Assembly: GCA_014132615.1 (NCBI GenBank)
Contig: BMAH01000015.1
Location: 1 to 64,000 of the forward strand
From: Gammaproteobacteria bacterium
GTDB taxonomy: Bacteria > Pseudomonadota > Gammaproteobacteria > DSM-16500
Direction of reading: 5' to 3'
DNA length: 64,000 nt
Below the pieces are notes generated by a model, which was not told where the DNA came from, did not search any database, and saw only the letters and a program-made list of their open reading frames with translations. The position numbers and the translations under genes are program-made. Below, one piece after another: positions 17,622 to 28,075 of this stretch (positions within the stretch are counted from its first letter, which is position 1; each line of letters begins with the position of its first letter).

Positions 17622-20600
17622 TTAAACACGCGAAATAGCATGCTCGCTAAATATATGATCTATCCACAAATTACTAATATGCTCTTGTAAGCGGTTTTGT
17701 TGTTGGCGTGCATCAATGTGATTAATATCTATAATTTCTAAGGGCTGATCTTGCCAAGAACAAGTAAACACAGCTTTAGTTCTTTCACCCGTAATAGGGT
17801 CAATTTGCCATTGTAAACATTGAGCGCATACCCCTTTTAGCATGCATTGCATATTCCCGTAGATAGAGGCAAAAACAGCGGGATTTTTTTCTAAATAAGG
17901 TTTAAGAACATCTTGCCTTGCAGCTTGAAAACGTCTCATTAATTCGGTATCACCAATAAGATAAATACGATCAATGCTTGCTAAAGATAATCTCTCTGCT
18001 TCTTCACAAAGTGTTTTAACGACATCCTGATTTTGTAAATGAATGTCATTAGGTCTATGTGTATGGATGCTACCTTCTTTAGTAAGCCAAACAATAGTAT
18101 CTGTATTTTCTTCTAGTTTCTCTTGGCAATATACCTCATCTGCATTTGCAAATTGGCCCACGTAAATGACTTTGTTATTTTCTTTTTTTAATTCAGCGCC
18201 ATAACTTCTTATGAAAGGAAAACTAGCTTTATTGCCTATTACAAGAATAGTTTCATTTTTTGCAGGAATTTTAGCTCTAACGCCGGTTGGGCCCATCAAA
18301 GAAACAGGGTCGCCGGGTTTTAGTGTTGCACATAACTTAGCAGCCGTTGTTTCCTCAGTAATAAGGAACGTTAATGAACCTTCTTCTTCATTGCATTCCG
18401 CTGCAGCTAATGCTAACGGTTCCATTTGTAATAAAGTGTGAGTTAGATTAGGGGCAAACGTTTCAAAATTTTGTAATCGATAAAATTGCCCCGCACGAAA
18501 ATGCTTAGCAGCAAGTGGAGCTTGTATAGTTAATTCAATAACGCTTGGCGTTTTTCTACTAATTTCTTTTACTTTGGCAGAAAATAGATAGTTCATCTGC
18601 TCTGCAAATTGTTTATATTCCGTTTCATCACCCTGCGTTATTTGGTTATGTAAAAGCTGCATAATTTTAGGATAACTACGCATGCCAGATGCAATCGCTT
18701 TAACGACATTGCCGTGAAATACGGGATGTGTGTCGCCAATTAAACTAATACGATGCGCCTCTTTTTGATAAGAAGTGAAAGGGCCAAAGTCAGGGTGTTT
18801 GCAATGCTCTATTTCTTCCGCGACAGTTAATTCACCTTCTACATCTTCATAATGTTGATACTGTAGATTAAGTCGGTTAAACGTGCCTCTATGTTCAAAT
18901 TCATAAGCTGTATTAGGTTGAGTACCGGTTGCGACCAAAATGGATTTAGCTGGTAAGCGCACTTCTTCTTTGGTTGTTATCCATTCATTCTCTTTACGTT
19001 CTCGTTTAACGCAAAGCAAAGCTTGGCTATGCCCGTATTCATCTAATTCTACTGCTTTTGGTTCAAGACCTTGCGCATAAAATATCCCTTCTTCCAGGGC
19101 CTTTTTTAATTCTTCATGATTATTTATGTAAGCAGGTGATTCTTGCATGGAGCGTCTATAAGCAATGGTTACGCCACCCCATGCATGTAATAAAGGAATA
19201 AAATTAGGCACTACACCTAATTTTTTAGCGCGTTCTCTTTCTTCACGAATAGCCATAGCATGTCTTAAGTATTCAGCAAGAATGGCTTGAGACGCATTAT
19301 CAAGTGGTGAAACAACGGCTTTTTCACCGTATTTATCAATTAATGTTTCATAACGATTTAAAATCTTTTCAACTTGTCTTATATAGTACGCTTGTACTTC
19401 TGTCGCGGTATCAACACCTGTCAATCCGCCGCCTATTATCACAGCAGGTAAACGCACTTGTAAATTTGTTAAGCTGCTTGATTTAGCTGCGTTGCCTAAT
19501 TGCAAAGCCATGAGGAAATCATTAGCTTGTCTCATGCCAGGCGCTAAACTATCTTTGATAGGTAATGCTTTAGGGAGGCCTGCGCCTACTGCAACGACAA
19601 AATGATGAAAGCCCATATCCCAGGCGTCTTCTACTGTTAATGTGCCACCAAATCTTACACCACCAAAAACTTGGAAATGAGGCTTACGCATGAGGCTTAA
19701 ATAAATTAACTTTAAAAAGTTTTTATCCCAGCGCACAGTAATACCGTATTCTGCTACACCACCAAAACCTGCCATCAAGCGTTCATCTAATGATTCTTTT
19801 AAATCAGCAAATTTATAAATAGGCTGATGGATTAATTCAGCAGGTAAAGGCTCAATCTTTAAACCATCAAATCCAACGACAGCACAACCTTCAAGTAACA
19901 AGTGATGGGCTAATGTGAAACCAGCAGGACCCATGCCAGCTATCATGACTTTTAAACCATTATAAGGTTTCATAATAGGTTGATGTTGACGTAGTGGATT
20001 CCAGCGGGTGAGTAAATCATAAATTTCCACACCCCAAGGTAAATCCAAAACATCCGTTAGCACACGCGTTTCAATCTGAGGAATATTAACCGGATCTTGC
20101 TTTTGATAAATGCAAGATTTCATACAATCGTTGCAAATACGATGGCCAGTAGCGGGACACATGGGGTTATCCACCATGACCATAGCGAGAGAACCTAAGG
20201 TATGACCATCTCGCTTTAACAAATTCATTTCAGAAATTTTTTCTTCTAAAGGACAGCCAGTGAGGGTGATATCTAACGGATTTTTCTTAAGCCCTTGCAG
20301 CGGATCACCTTTTTTAACAGGGAAACCTTTAGAACAGAAATCACCATCGTGATCATGACAGTAAATACAATAGTTAACTTCATCTTGTACTTCACGTGCA
20401 CTCATGCGTTCATCAGTTAATTTAAAACCATCACGCATGCGCCATTCATTAGGTGAAGCAGCCAAGCGCCCGCAATCATCTACAGTGATAACAGGGACTA
20501 AATTGGCGTGATCTATACGTTCTGGTAAATGAAAACTAGTCCAGCCAGTAATGAGAGCTTGGCCTTGATCAGTCGTCATTGCACGTACGCACCAAGCAAC

Positions 20601-21107
20601 TAATTTATCGATATTCTCAGTTTGGGCATCAGGATTTTCTAAATAATGCGTACCCAAGAGGGCAATGGCTAACTCTTTATCGGGTGCTGAAATGGGGCTT
20701 TTCTTCAATTCTTCATCTAGCCAAGCATTGAGTGCTTCAAAACTAGGAAAATTAGCTGCTTTAGCTAATTCCTTTTTAGCACGCCTTAAAACAAAATATT
20801 TTTTAAAAGTGGTGATGGGATTGAAAGAAGTCGTTTTTGCTTGGCTTACTGCAACGGCTTCTTGGATATTAAATAAAGAAGCAATAAAGTCCTCTAAGAT
20901 TTGGGCGCAACTTATTAATAATTCGCTGGTTTCTATCGAGGCGCTGGGTAGTAGTCCGGCTCTATAATCCAGTAGTTTAGCGTGTAAATCGGCATTTTTT
21001 TGGCTTAATTGTGTCAAAAATGCAGTATCAAGGCGTGCCAATCCATCCGCATGAAAAAGCTCGGCAAAAGAAAACCCATTTAATTTCAACGCTGAATGAG
21101 AAGCCAT
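17622..21107 (-). CDS. Large fused GltD-like / ferredoxin-reductase-like FAD and Fe-S oxidoreductase
   Basis: The protein is 1161 aa from ATG 21107 (MASHSALKL). The open frame extends 46 codons further, but the far ATG lies inside a TATAAT-like -10 box on this strand and the extension is low-complexity. Residues 1-230 are helical and unknown. A cysteine region follows (CIYCHDHDGDFC at 247-258, TGCPL, CNDCMKSC at 325-332), resembling the N-terminal Fe-S domain of glutamate synthase small subunits. An FAD site (GMGPAGFTLAHHLL, about 391) and a second nucleotide site (AVIIGGGLTGVDTATE) make the GltD-like core. The last 270 residues look like a ferredoxin-NADP reductase/PyrK module, ending in Cys-rich QCMLKGVCAQC. 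Substrate and partners are unknown; it is monocistronic. Confidence 0.8.
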   Translation of the reverse strand: MASHSALKLNGFSFAELFHADGLARLDTAFLTQLSQKNADLHAKLLDYRAGLLPSASIETSELLISCAQILEDFIASLFNIQEAVAVSQAKTTSFNPITTFKKYFVLRRAKKELAKAANFPSFEALNAWLDEELKKSPISAPDKELAIALLGTHYLENPDAQTENIDKLVAWCVRAMTTDQGQALITGWTSFHLPERIDHANLVPVITVDDCGRLAASPNEWRMRDGFKLTDERMSAREVQDEVNYCIYCHDHDGDFCSKGFPVKKGDPLQGLKKNPLDITLTGCPLEEKISEMNLLKRDGHTLGSLAMVMVDNPMCPATGHRICNDCMKSCIYQKQDPVNIPQIETRVLTDVLDLPWGVEIYDLLTRWNPLRQHQPIMKPYNGLKVMIAGMGPAGFTLAHHLLLEGCAVVGFDGLKIEPLPAELIHQPIYKFADLKESLDERLMAGFGGVAEYGITVRWDKNFLKLIYLSLMRKPHFQVFGGVRFGGTLTVEDAWDMGFHHFVVAVGAGLPKALPIKDSLAPGMRQANDFLMALQLGNAAKSSSLTNLQVRLPAVIIGGGLTGVDTATEVQAYYIRQVEKILNRYETLIDKYGEKAVVSPLDNASQAILAEYLRHAMAIREERERAKKLGVVPNFIPLLHAWGGVTIAYRRSMQESPAYINNHEELKKALEEGIFYAQGLEPKAVELDEYGHSQALLCVKRERKENEWITTKEEVRLPAKSILVATGTQPNTAYEFEHRGTFNRLNLQYQHYEDVEGELTVAEEIEHCKHPDFGPFTSYQKEAHRISLIGDTHPVFHGNVVKAIASGMRSYPKIMQLLHNQITQGDETEYKQFAEQMNYLFSAKVKEISRKTPSVIELTIQAPLAAKHFRAGQFYRLQNFETFAPNLTHTLLQMEPLALAAAECNEEEGSLTFLITEETTAAKLCATLKPGDPVSLMGPTGVRAKIPAKNETILVIGNKASFPFIRSYGAELKKENNKVIYVGQFANADEVYCQEKLEENTDTIVWLTKEGSIHTHRPNDIHLQNQDVVKTLCEEAERLSLASIDRIYLIGDTELMRRFQAARQDVLKPYLEKNPAVFASIYGNMQCMLKGVCAQCLQWQIDPITGERTKAVFTCSWQDQPLEIIDINHIDARQQQNRLQEHISNLWIDHIFSEHAISRV

Positions 21108-21273
21108 AGGGATATTGTAATGTAAATTATTAAATAGTGGGGAATTATAAAGGAGTTTATTAAAAAAATGATGCTTTTTTAATGTAAAGGGGAAGTATAA
21201 TTTTTTCCTATTATATTGATAGTTTTTAACCATTAACACTTTCATTATACTAGGCTTTTTAAAGGAGTCGTAT

Positions 21274-22260
21274 ATGTCTTCATTGCAGAAAGCGTTATTG
21301 GATGCATTAATGAAAAAATATCAAATTTCGCCTCGAACAGGTGTTTTTGAAAGAATTATATTAAGACTAAGCGGAATTAAAGATGACCATATAGTTGTTT
21401 ATTTTGATGTGCTTCCAAATAATAAGATAATTTTTTCTTTTTCTAATCAGTTTTCTAATGAAACGACTTTCAGTGAAAACAATGTTAATAAATTACTAGT
21501 ATTTTTTCGTAGTCATGGTGATACCCAGGTGAGTTATAGCAAGAAAACGGGATATACGCCTATGGGTAGGTACATTAACCATGAAATGACTATGTCTTGT
21601 GATGCTGTATATAAGAGCATTTTTCCTCTTTTTCTAGCGAAGTTAAGAGAAATAGCAGCTACTGAGCCGAGTTTTCTTGAGCGTTATCAAAAAGAAACAA
21701 GGCATATGGCTAATGCTTGGAGTAAGTTACCTCTATCAATTACGACGAGTGCTTCTTTGGTAATACCTGGTTTAGCACAAAAGTATTATTTTATCTTTCA
21801 AGATAATTATTCTAATGTGGCTGATCAAAAATACAATGATGCTTTAAATCGATTAAAAGACGTTTTTTTATTAATTAGCATGAAAGTTACTCCGCATAAA
21901 CCTATTGAAGCGTGGGAAGCTTTCTTAAATGAAAGTAAACGCTTGAATAAAGACATATCTCCATTTTTGTGTAAAGAGATAGTGAAATTTTTATCAGAGA
22001 AGTATGCTTTGTATTATGAAGTAGGAGAAAAAACGTCGTTTACTTCCTTAGCTTCACGAAATTTATCCTTGTTTTCGGTGAAACAACCTGTGAGCGATTT
22101 GGTGAAAAAAATGGATGTTTATATTTCCCAAGCTAGTACAACTAAAGCAAGTACTATGCTGGATCAAACGTCGTATAGTGAAAAAAAGGTAGGTGCCTTA
22201 ATTGCTCATTTTGAAAATAAAAGTGAGGCGCGCCAAGAAACAATTTTAAAACTTAAATAG
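21274..22260 (+). CDS. Hypothetical 328-aa protein
   Basis: Not recognised. A strong ribosome-binding site (AAAGGAG) precedes the ATG. The protein is soluble, has no signal peptide, and reads as mixed alpha/beta in the first 110 residues (strands around IVVYFDVLPNNKIIFSF and DTQVSYSK) then mostly helical. Composition is Lys/Ser-rich, similar to other orphan effector-like proteins in this window. It is transcribed divergently from the large oxidoreductase and followed by a long hairpin. A secreted effector is possible but unsupported. Confidence 0.7.
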   Translation: MSSLQKALLDALMKKYQISPRTGVFERIILRLSGIKDDHIVVYFDVLPNNKIIFSFSNQFSNETTFSENNVNKLLVFFRSHGDTQVSYSKKTGYTPMGRYINHEMTMSCDAVYKSIFPLFLAKLREIAATEPSFLERYQKETRHMANAWSKLPLSITTSASLVIPGLAQKYYFIFQDNYSNVADQKYNDALNRLKDVFLLISMKVTPHKPIEAWEAFLNESKRLNKDISPFLCKEIVKFLSEKYALYYEVGEKTSFTSLASRNLSLFSVKQPVSDLVKKMDVYISQASTTKASTMLDQTSYSEKKVGALIAHFENKSEARQETILKLK

Positions 22261-22274
22261 TAATGATTAAATCA

Positions 22275-22310
22275 TATTGCAATGACGTAGTATCTGACGT
22301 CATTGCAATA
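22275..22310. terminator. Long hairpin between orphan gene and gatB
   Basis: A perfect 14-bp inverted repeat (TATTGCAATGACGT / ACGTCATTGCAATA) with an 8-nt loop lies between two convergent genes. It lacks a T tract of note, but its position and stability suggest a bidirectional terminator or mRNA-stabilising structure. Confidence 0.55.
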
Positions 22311-22319
22311 GAGTTATAA

Positions 22320-23756
22320 TTAACCTTGCAGTTTCTTTTTAAGCATGTCATTTAATTGAGCTGGATTCATCTTGCCGCCAGAAAGTTTCATTGCTTGACC
22401 AACAAAAAAGCCAAACAATTTTTCTTTACCCGCACGATAATCAGCGACTTGCTGAGGATTGGCTGCAATAATTTCATCGATTAATTTTTCAATAGCACCG
22501 GTATCTGTCACTTGTTTTAAGCCGCGCTTTTCAATAATTTCATCGACACTACCTTCTTTATTCCATAATGCTTCAAAGATAGTTTTAGCAATTTTGCCTG
22601 AAATAGTATTATCGCCTATACGCTCTACTAATTGGCCTAATTGTGCTGAAGAAATAGGGCTTTCATTTAATTCTAAGCCTGCTTTATTAAGTGCGCCTAA
22701 CAATTCACTAATAATCCAGTTGGCAGCGAGTTTAGGTTGATTTTTAGAAGCATTCACTGTCTCTTCATAAAAAGCGGCCATGTCTTTACTGCTAACTAAA
22801 ATGCTGGCGTCGTAAGCGCTGAGATTATAGGCTTGCATAAAGCGTTCACGTTTTTGCTGAGGCAATTCAGGCAATTCGCGTTTTACTCTTTCAATTAATT
22901 CACTAGGTATGATTAATGGCAGCAAGTCAGGATCAGGAAAATAACGATAGTCGTTAGCTTCCTCTTTGCTGCGCATGGACCTTGTTTCATTTTTATTAGG
23001 ATCGTAAAGGCGCGTTTCTTGTGTAATTTTCCCACCGTTTTCAATAACATTAATTTGGCGTTCTACTTCGTAATTGATAGCACGTTCTACAAAACGAAAA
23101 GAATTAATATTTTTTAATTCTGTACGCGTACCTAATTTAGTTTCACCTTTTGGCCTGACAGAAACGTTGGCATCACAACGAAATGAACCTTCTTGCATGT
23201 TACCATCGCAAATGTCTAAATAGCGTACTAAGGTGTGTAAGGTTTTAAGATAAGCAACCGCTTCTTTAGCAGAGCGCATATCAGGTTCAGAAACAATTTC
23301 GAGTAAAGGCGTGCCTGCGCGATTTAAGTCAACGCCAGTTGAGCCTTGAAAATCTTCATGTAATGACTTACCAGCATCTTCTTCCAAATGCGCACGTGTG
23401 ATATTGATGCGTTTAGTCGTTTCGCTATCTACCATCACATCTAAATAACCCTTACCCACAATAGGCAATTCAAATTGACTAATTTGATAACCTTTAGGTA
23501 AGTCAGGATAAAAATAATTTTTACGTGCAAAAACAGATTTAGGTGAAATGACTGCATTAGCACCTAGCGCGAATTTAACCGCCATTTCTACTGCTTTTTC
23601 ATTTAATACGGGTAGTACGCCTGGCATACCTAAATCGATAGCGCATGCTTGAGTATTGGGTTCTGCGCCAAATTCAGTAGATGCACCCGAGAAAATTTTA
23701 CTTTTGGTTGAGAGTTGTGCGTGAACTTCAAGACCAATAACGACTTCCCACTCCAT
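22320..23756 (-). CDS. gatB: Asp-tRNA(Asn)/Glu-tRNA(Gln) amidotransferase subunit B
   Basis: GatB activates the mischarged aminoacyl-tRNA in the GatCAB complex. The 478-aa protein begins [22 protein letters not shown] and has [15 protein letters not shown], the metal/ATP site region [19 protein letters not shown] and the C-terminal YqeY-like helical domain ending [17 protein letters not shown]. Length is typical. Its ATG follows directly on the gatA stop. It is the last gene of gatC-gatA-gatB. Confidence 0.98.
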   Translation of the reverse strand: MEWEVVIGLEVHAQLSTKSKIFSGASTEFGAEPNTQACAIDLGMPGVLPVLNEKAVEMAVKFALGANAVISPKSVFARKNYFYPDLPKGYQISQFELPIVGKGYLDVMVDSETTKRINITRAHLEEDAGKSLHEDFQGSTGVDLNRAGTPLLEIVSEPDMRSAKEAVAYLKTLHTLVRYLDICDGNMQEGSFRCDANVSVRPKGETKLGTRTELKNINSFRFVERAINYEVERQINVIENGGKITQETRLYDPNKNETRSMRSKEEANDYRYFPDPDLLPLIIPSELIERVKRELPELPQQKRERFMQAYNLSAYDASILVSSKDMAAFYEETVNASKNQPKLAANWIISELLGALNKAGLELNESPISSAQLGQLVERIGDNTISGKIAKTIFEALWNKEGSVDEIIEKRGLKQVTDTGAIEKLIDEIIAANPQQVADYRAGKEKLFGFFVGQAMKLSGGKMNPAQLNDMLKKKLQG

Positions 23757-25208
23757 TTAAAAACCCTCCGGTAAGCGTGTGTGCCAATCAGTCGCTTTTT
23801 GATATTGATGCGCGACGTTTAATAATTTTGCTTCACCAAATAAATTACCTATCAATTGCATGCCTATAGGCAAATTATTCACAAAGCCTGCAGGTAGGGA
23901 AATACCCGGTAAGCCAGCTAAATTTACTGCAATCGTGTAAATATCTGAGAGATACATACTAATAGGATCGCTGGTTTTCTCACCTAGTTTAAATGCAGGT
24001 GTCGGTGTAGTGGGAGATAAGATGACGTCCACTTTAGAAAAGGCTTGCACGAAATCATCACGAATTAAACGACGTACTTTTTGGGCTTTTAGATAATATG
24101 CATCGTAATAGCCCGCAGATAATGCATAAGTACCGACCATAATTCTGCGTTTTACTTCACTGCCAAAAGCTTCGCTGCGAGAGCGTTTATATAAATCTAG
24201 TAAATCATGAGGATCTTTGCAGCGATACCCATATCGCACTCCGTCGTAACGAGCAAGGTTAGAAGAACATTCAGCGGGTGCAATGACGTAATAAGCGGGT
24301 GCTGAGAGAAAAGTATTAGGCAAGCTGATTTCTTGAATTTGCGCACCTAATTTTTCATATTCTTTAATCGCTGCTTCAATGGCTTTAGCAACATCGCTAT
24401 TTAACCCTTCGCTAAAGTATTCTTTAGGCAAACCTATGCGCAGGCCAGAGACTGAATCGTTTAGCGTGGCAGTATAATCTGGCACGGGTTGATCAATGCT
24501 AGTCGAATCTTTTTCATCAAAACCAGCCATTGCATTTAATAAAAGGGCGACGTCTTCTACTGTTTTAGCAAAAGGACCGCCTTGGTCTAAGCTAGAAGCA
24601 AAGGCAATCATGCCGTAACGTGATACACGGCCGTAAGTTGGTTTTAATCCAGTGATATTGCAAAGGGCTGCAGGTTGCCTAATGGAGCCGCCAGTATCTG
24701 TACCTGTTGCACCGGGTGCTAATGAAGCAGCGACGGCTGCAGCTGAACCACCAGATGATCCGCCTGGTACGCGCTCTAAATCCCAAGGGTTTTTTACAGG
24801 CCCGTAAAAACTAGTTTCATTGGATGATCCCATAGCAAATTCATCCATATTGGTTTTACCCAACATGACTGTGCCAGCTGCTTTTAAGTTAGTCACAACA
24901 GTTGCATCGTAAGGTGCAATAAAATTATCCAGCATACGTGAACCGCAAGAGGTTTTTACGCCATCCGTACAAAAAATATCTTTTTGTGCGATAGGTATGC
25001 CTGTTAGCGCTGTTTGTTTATTTTGCGCTATTTTTTCATCCGCAGATTTTGCTGCAGATAATGCCTGTTCTTCAGTAACTGTGATAAAGCTATTTAATTT
25101 ACCGTCTAGCTTTTTAATTCTATCTAAAAATAAGGTGGTCAATTCAACACTAGAAATTTTTTTAGCAGCCAAATCTTTAGAAAATTCGGCAATCGTTTTA
25201 TGATGCAT
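23757..25208 (-). CDS. gatA: Asp-tRNA(Asn)/Glu-tRNA(Gln) amidotransferase subunit A
   Basis: GatA is the amidase that releases ammonia from glutamine. The 483-aa form from ATG 25208 is preferred, since a GTG 9 bp upstream leaves no spacing from the AGG site. The Ser-cisSer-Lys triad is visible: Lys in IAQKDIFC, then the Gly/Ser-rich [16 protein letters not shown] and [13 protein letters not shown]. The gene is 11 bp after gatC and abuts gatB. The complex makes Gln-tRNA or Asn-tRNA by transamidation; which one cannot be told here. Confidence 0.98.
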   Translation of the reverse strand: MHHKTIAEFSKDLAAKKISSVELTTLFLDRIKKLDGKLNSFITVTEEQALSAAKSADEKIAQNKQTALTGIPIAQKDIFCTDGVKTSCGSRMLDNFIAPYDATVVTNLKAAGTVMLGKTNMDEFAMGSSNETSFYGPVKNPWDLERVPGGSSGGSAAAVAASLAPGATGTDTGGSIRQPAALCNITGLKPTYGRVSRYGMIAFASSLDQGGPFAKTVEDVALLLNAMAGFDEKDSTSIDQPVPDYTATLNDSVSGLRIGLPKEYFSEGLNSDVAKAIEAAIKEYEKLGAQIQEISLPNTFLSAPAYYVIAPAECSSNLARYDGVRYGYRCKDPHDLLDLYKRSRSEAFGSEVKRRIMVGTYALSAGYYDAYYLKAQKVRRLIRDDFVQAFSKVDVILSPTTPTPAFKLGEKTSDPISMYLSDIYTIAVNLAGLPGISLPAGFVNNLPIGMQLIGNLFGEAKLLNVAHQYQKATDWHTRLPEGF

Positions 25209-25219
25209 ATAGTTCACGC

Positions 25220-25507
25220 CTATTCTATAACTTTAGGAACAAGATAAAGGCCCGCTTCAACTTGGGGGGCAATGCGCTGGAATTTTTCACGCTGATCTTT
25301 TTCTGTCACAACGTCAGGACGCATACGCTGAGAAATGTCCAAGGGATGAGCAAGAGGCTCTATAGAGGCGGTATCCGCTTTTTCTAGCTGCGCAATAAAC
25401 TCTAATATGCCCGATAATTGAGGTACATTTTGAGCAATGTCTGCATCAGAGACATTCAGGCGGGCAAGATGGGCTATTTTTCGTACATCTTCCGGGGTAA
25501 GAGACAT
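25220..25507 (-). CDS. gatC: Asp-tRNA(Asn)/Glu-tRNA(Gln) amidotransferase subunit C
   Basis: GatC is the small stabilising subunit that wraps between GatA and GatB. The 95-aa protein shows the family pattern [15 protein letters not shown] at the N-terminus, the central [15 protein letters not shown] segment and the C-terminal [16 protein letters not shown]. It starts the gatCAB operon and is divergent from mreB across 176 bp that must hold both promoters. Confidence 0.97.
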   Translation of the reverse strand: MSLTPEDVRKIAHLARLNVSDADIAQNVPQLSGILEFIAQLEKADTASIEPLAHPLDISQRMRPDVVTEKDQREKFQRIAPQVEAGLYLVPKVIE

Positions 25508-25647
25508 GTGTTTAGCTCCGCTTAAAATAGTCGGGCATTATAAGGGATATAACTAACGCTGTCATGTTGGCTTTTGCTTAGATGATTTTTTTTATATATC
25601 ACATGGCATCTTGAATCTAAATTGATTAGAATGCCAAGGAATGTTAG

Positions 25648-26742
<1,095 letters not shown>

Positions 26743-26754
26743 TGGAGGTTAGTT

Positions 26755-27594
26755 ATTCGCTCCATCTTTACGCGCGAATCACAGCCAGGGTTGCGAGTAG
26801 TCTTACTCGTTACTCTGGCTATTGCTTTAATGGTTATGGACAAGCGTCTAGCCAGCTTTGCAGCCATTAGAGCTGCGCTATCTTTGCCTCTCGCTCCAAT
26901 TCAATACCTCGTAAGTTGGCCTATTCGTTTCGCGCAAGATTTAAAAATAGTTATTAGTACTCACGATGATTTAGTAAAAGAAAATCTAAGCTTGAAAACG
27001 GATCAGCTCTTATTGCGCTCGCAATTACAACGCTTATTGGCAATCGAATCAGAGAATAATTATCTCAAATCTTTATTACAGTCTTCTCGCCAAGTAAAAG
27101 GTAAAACTCTCATTGCAGAATTGCTTTCCATTGAGGTAGAACCTTTTGTAAATCAAGCAGTATTAAATAAAGGTACAAGGGACGGGGTCTATGTGGGTCA
27201 GCCAGTGTTAGATGCAAATGGCGTGATGGGGCAGATTACTGAAGTCGGACCTCTGACTAGCCGCTTGCTGCTTATCAATGACCCGCATAATGGCGTAGCT
27301 GTTCAAAATGCACGCACAGGCATGCGAGCTATTGCAGTAGGTGATACGTATTCTGGTAAGATGCGTCTTATGTATATACCGAAAACTGCTGATATTAAAG
27401 TAGGCGATACCTTTCTTACTTCAGGATTAAGTGATCATTATCCAGAAGGCTACCCAGTTGGCACTATTGTATTAGTGGATAAAGATCCAGCACATCAATT
27501 TGCAAAAATTTACTTACAACCTAGTGCGCATTTAAATAGTAGCCGCCAGGTTTTATTAGTTTGGTATCAGCGCAATGCACACTCATCATCCTAA
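26755..27594 (+). CDS. mreC: Rod shape-determining protein MreC, probable ATT start
   Basis: MreC links MreB to the periplasmic synthesis enzymes. The frame has no ATG/GTG upstream of a TTG at 26791, but that start would cut into the protein and has no ribosome-binding site. A strong GGAGG (26744-26748) sits 6 nt before an in-frame ATT at 26755, giving RSIFTRESQPGLRVVLL, which fits the usual short basic N-terminus (KPIFSRGPSL in E. coli). The result is 279 aa: one membrane helix (about 13-30), a coiled coil near 60-90 and the beta-rich MreC domain. It overlaps mreD by 20 bp. ATT starts are rare (known in infC and pcnB), which suggests low or regulated expression. Confidence 0.92.
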   Translation: MRSIFTRESQPGLRVVLLVTLAIALMVMDKRLASFAAIRAALSLPLAPIQYLVSWPIRFAQDLKIVISTHDDLVKENLSLKTDQLLLRSQLQRLLAIESENNYLKSLLQSSRQVKGKTLIAELLSIEVEPFVNQAVLNKGTRDGVYVGQPVLDANGVMGQITEVGPLTSRLLLINDPHNGVAVQNARTGMRAIAVGDTYSGKMRLMYIPKTADIKVGDTFLTSGLSDHYPEGYPVGTIVLVDKDPAHQFAKIYLQPSAHLNSSRQVLLVWYQRNAHSSS

Positions 27595-28057
27595 TTCCCT
27601 GATAGCGCTAACGTTAATCACCAGTCTGATTTTAATGCTATTGCCTATGCCAAGTTGGACAATGTGGTTGCGTCCAGCCTGGGTATTAATGGTATTAATT
27701 TATTGGACTATCACCGCACCTAATCAAGTAGGGATAGGAACGGCCTGGCTTATGGGCTTAATAATGGACTTATTAAATGGTACAGTATTAGGTGAGCATG
27801 CACTGGCGTTAACGATAGTTATTTATTTAGTTTCTCGTATACACATACGCTTGCGCATGTACCCTATTTTGCAACAAGGTATGAATATTTTATTTTTTGT
27901 TTTACTGTATCAATTTATTTTATATTGCATACAAGGATTTATAGGCGAGTTACCTAGCAGTCATTTATATTGGCTATCTTCTTTTACAAGCATGTTGCTA
28001 TGGCCTTGGCTATTCGTAGTGATGCGCGATAGTCGGCGCTGGTTAAAAGCCGCATGA
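27575..28057 (+). CDS. mreD: Rod shape-determining protein MreD
   Basis: MreD is the polytopic inner-membrane partner of MreC. The 160-aa protein has five hydrophobic segments and the family features PSWTMWLRPAWVLMVLIYW near the N-terminus and MGLIMDLLNGTVLGEHAL, matching the conserved G.(L)DLL.G..LG..AL motif. Its ATG lies inside the last codons of mreC. Length is typical. Confidence 0.95.
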   Translation: MHTHHPNSLIALTLITSLILMLLPMPSWTMWLRPAWVLMVLIYWTITAPNQVGIGTAWLMGLIMDLLNGTVLGEHALALTIVIYLVSRIHIRLRMYPILQQGMNILFFVLLYQFILYCIQGFIGELPSSHLYWLSSFTSMLLWPWLFVVMRDSRRWLKAA

Positions 28058-28075
28058 TTTTAGGGAGTAACGCAC

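Noticed and set aside
21108-21245. 46-codon N-terminal extension of the large oxidoreductase
   Set aside because: Low-complexity residues, no ribosome-binding site, and the first ATG falls within a TATAAT-like box on the same strand.
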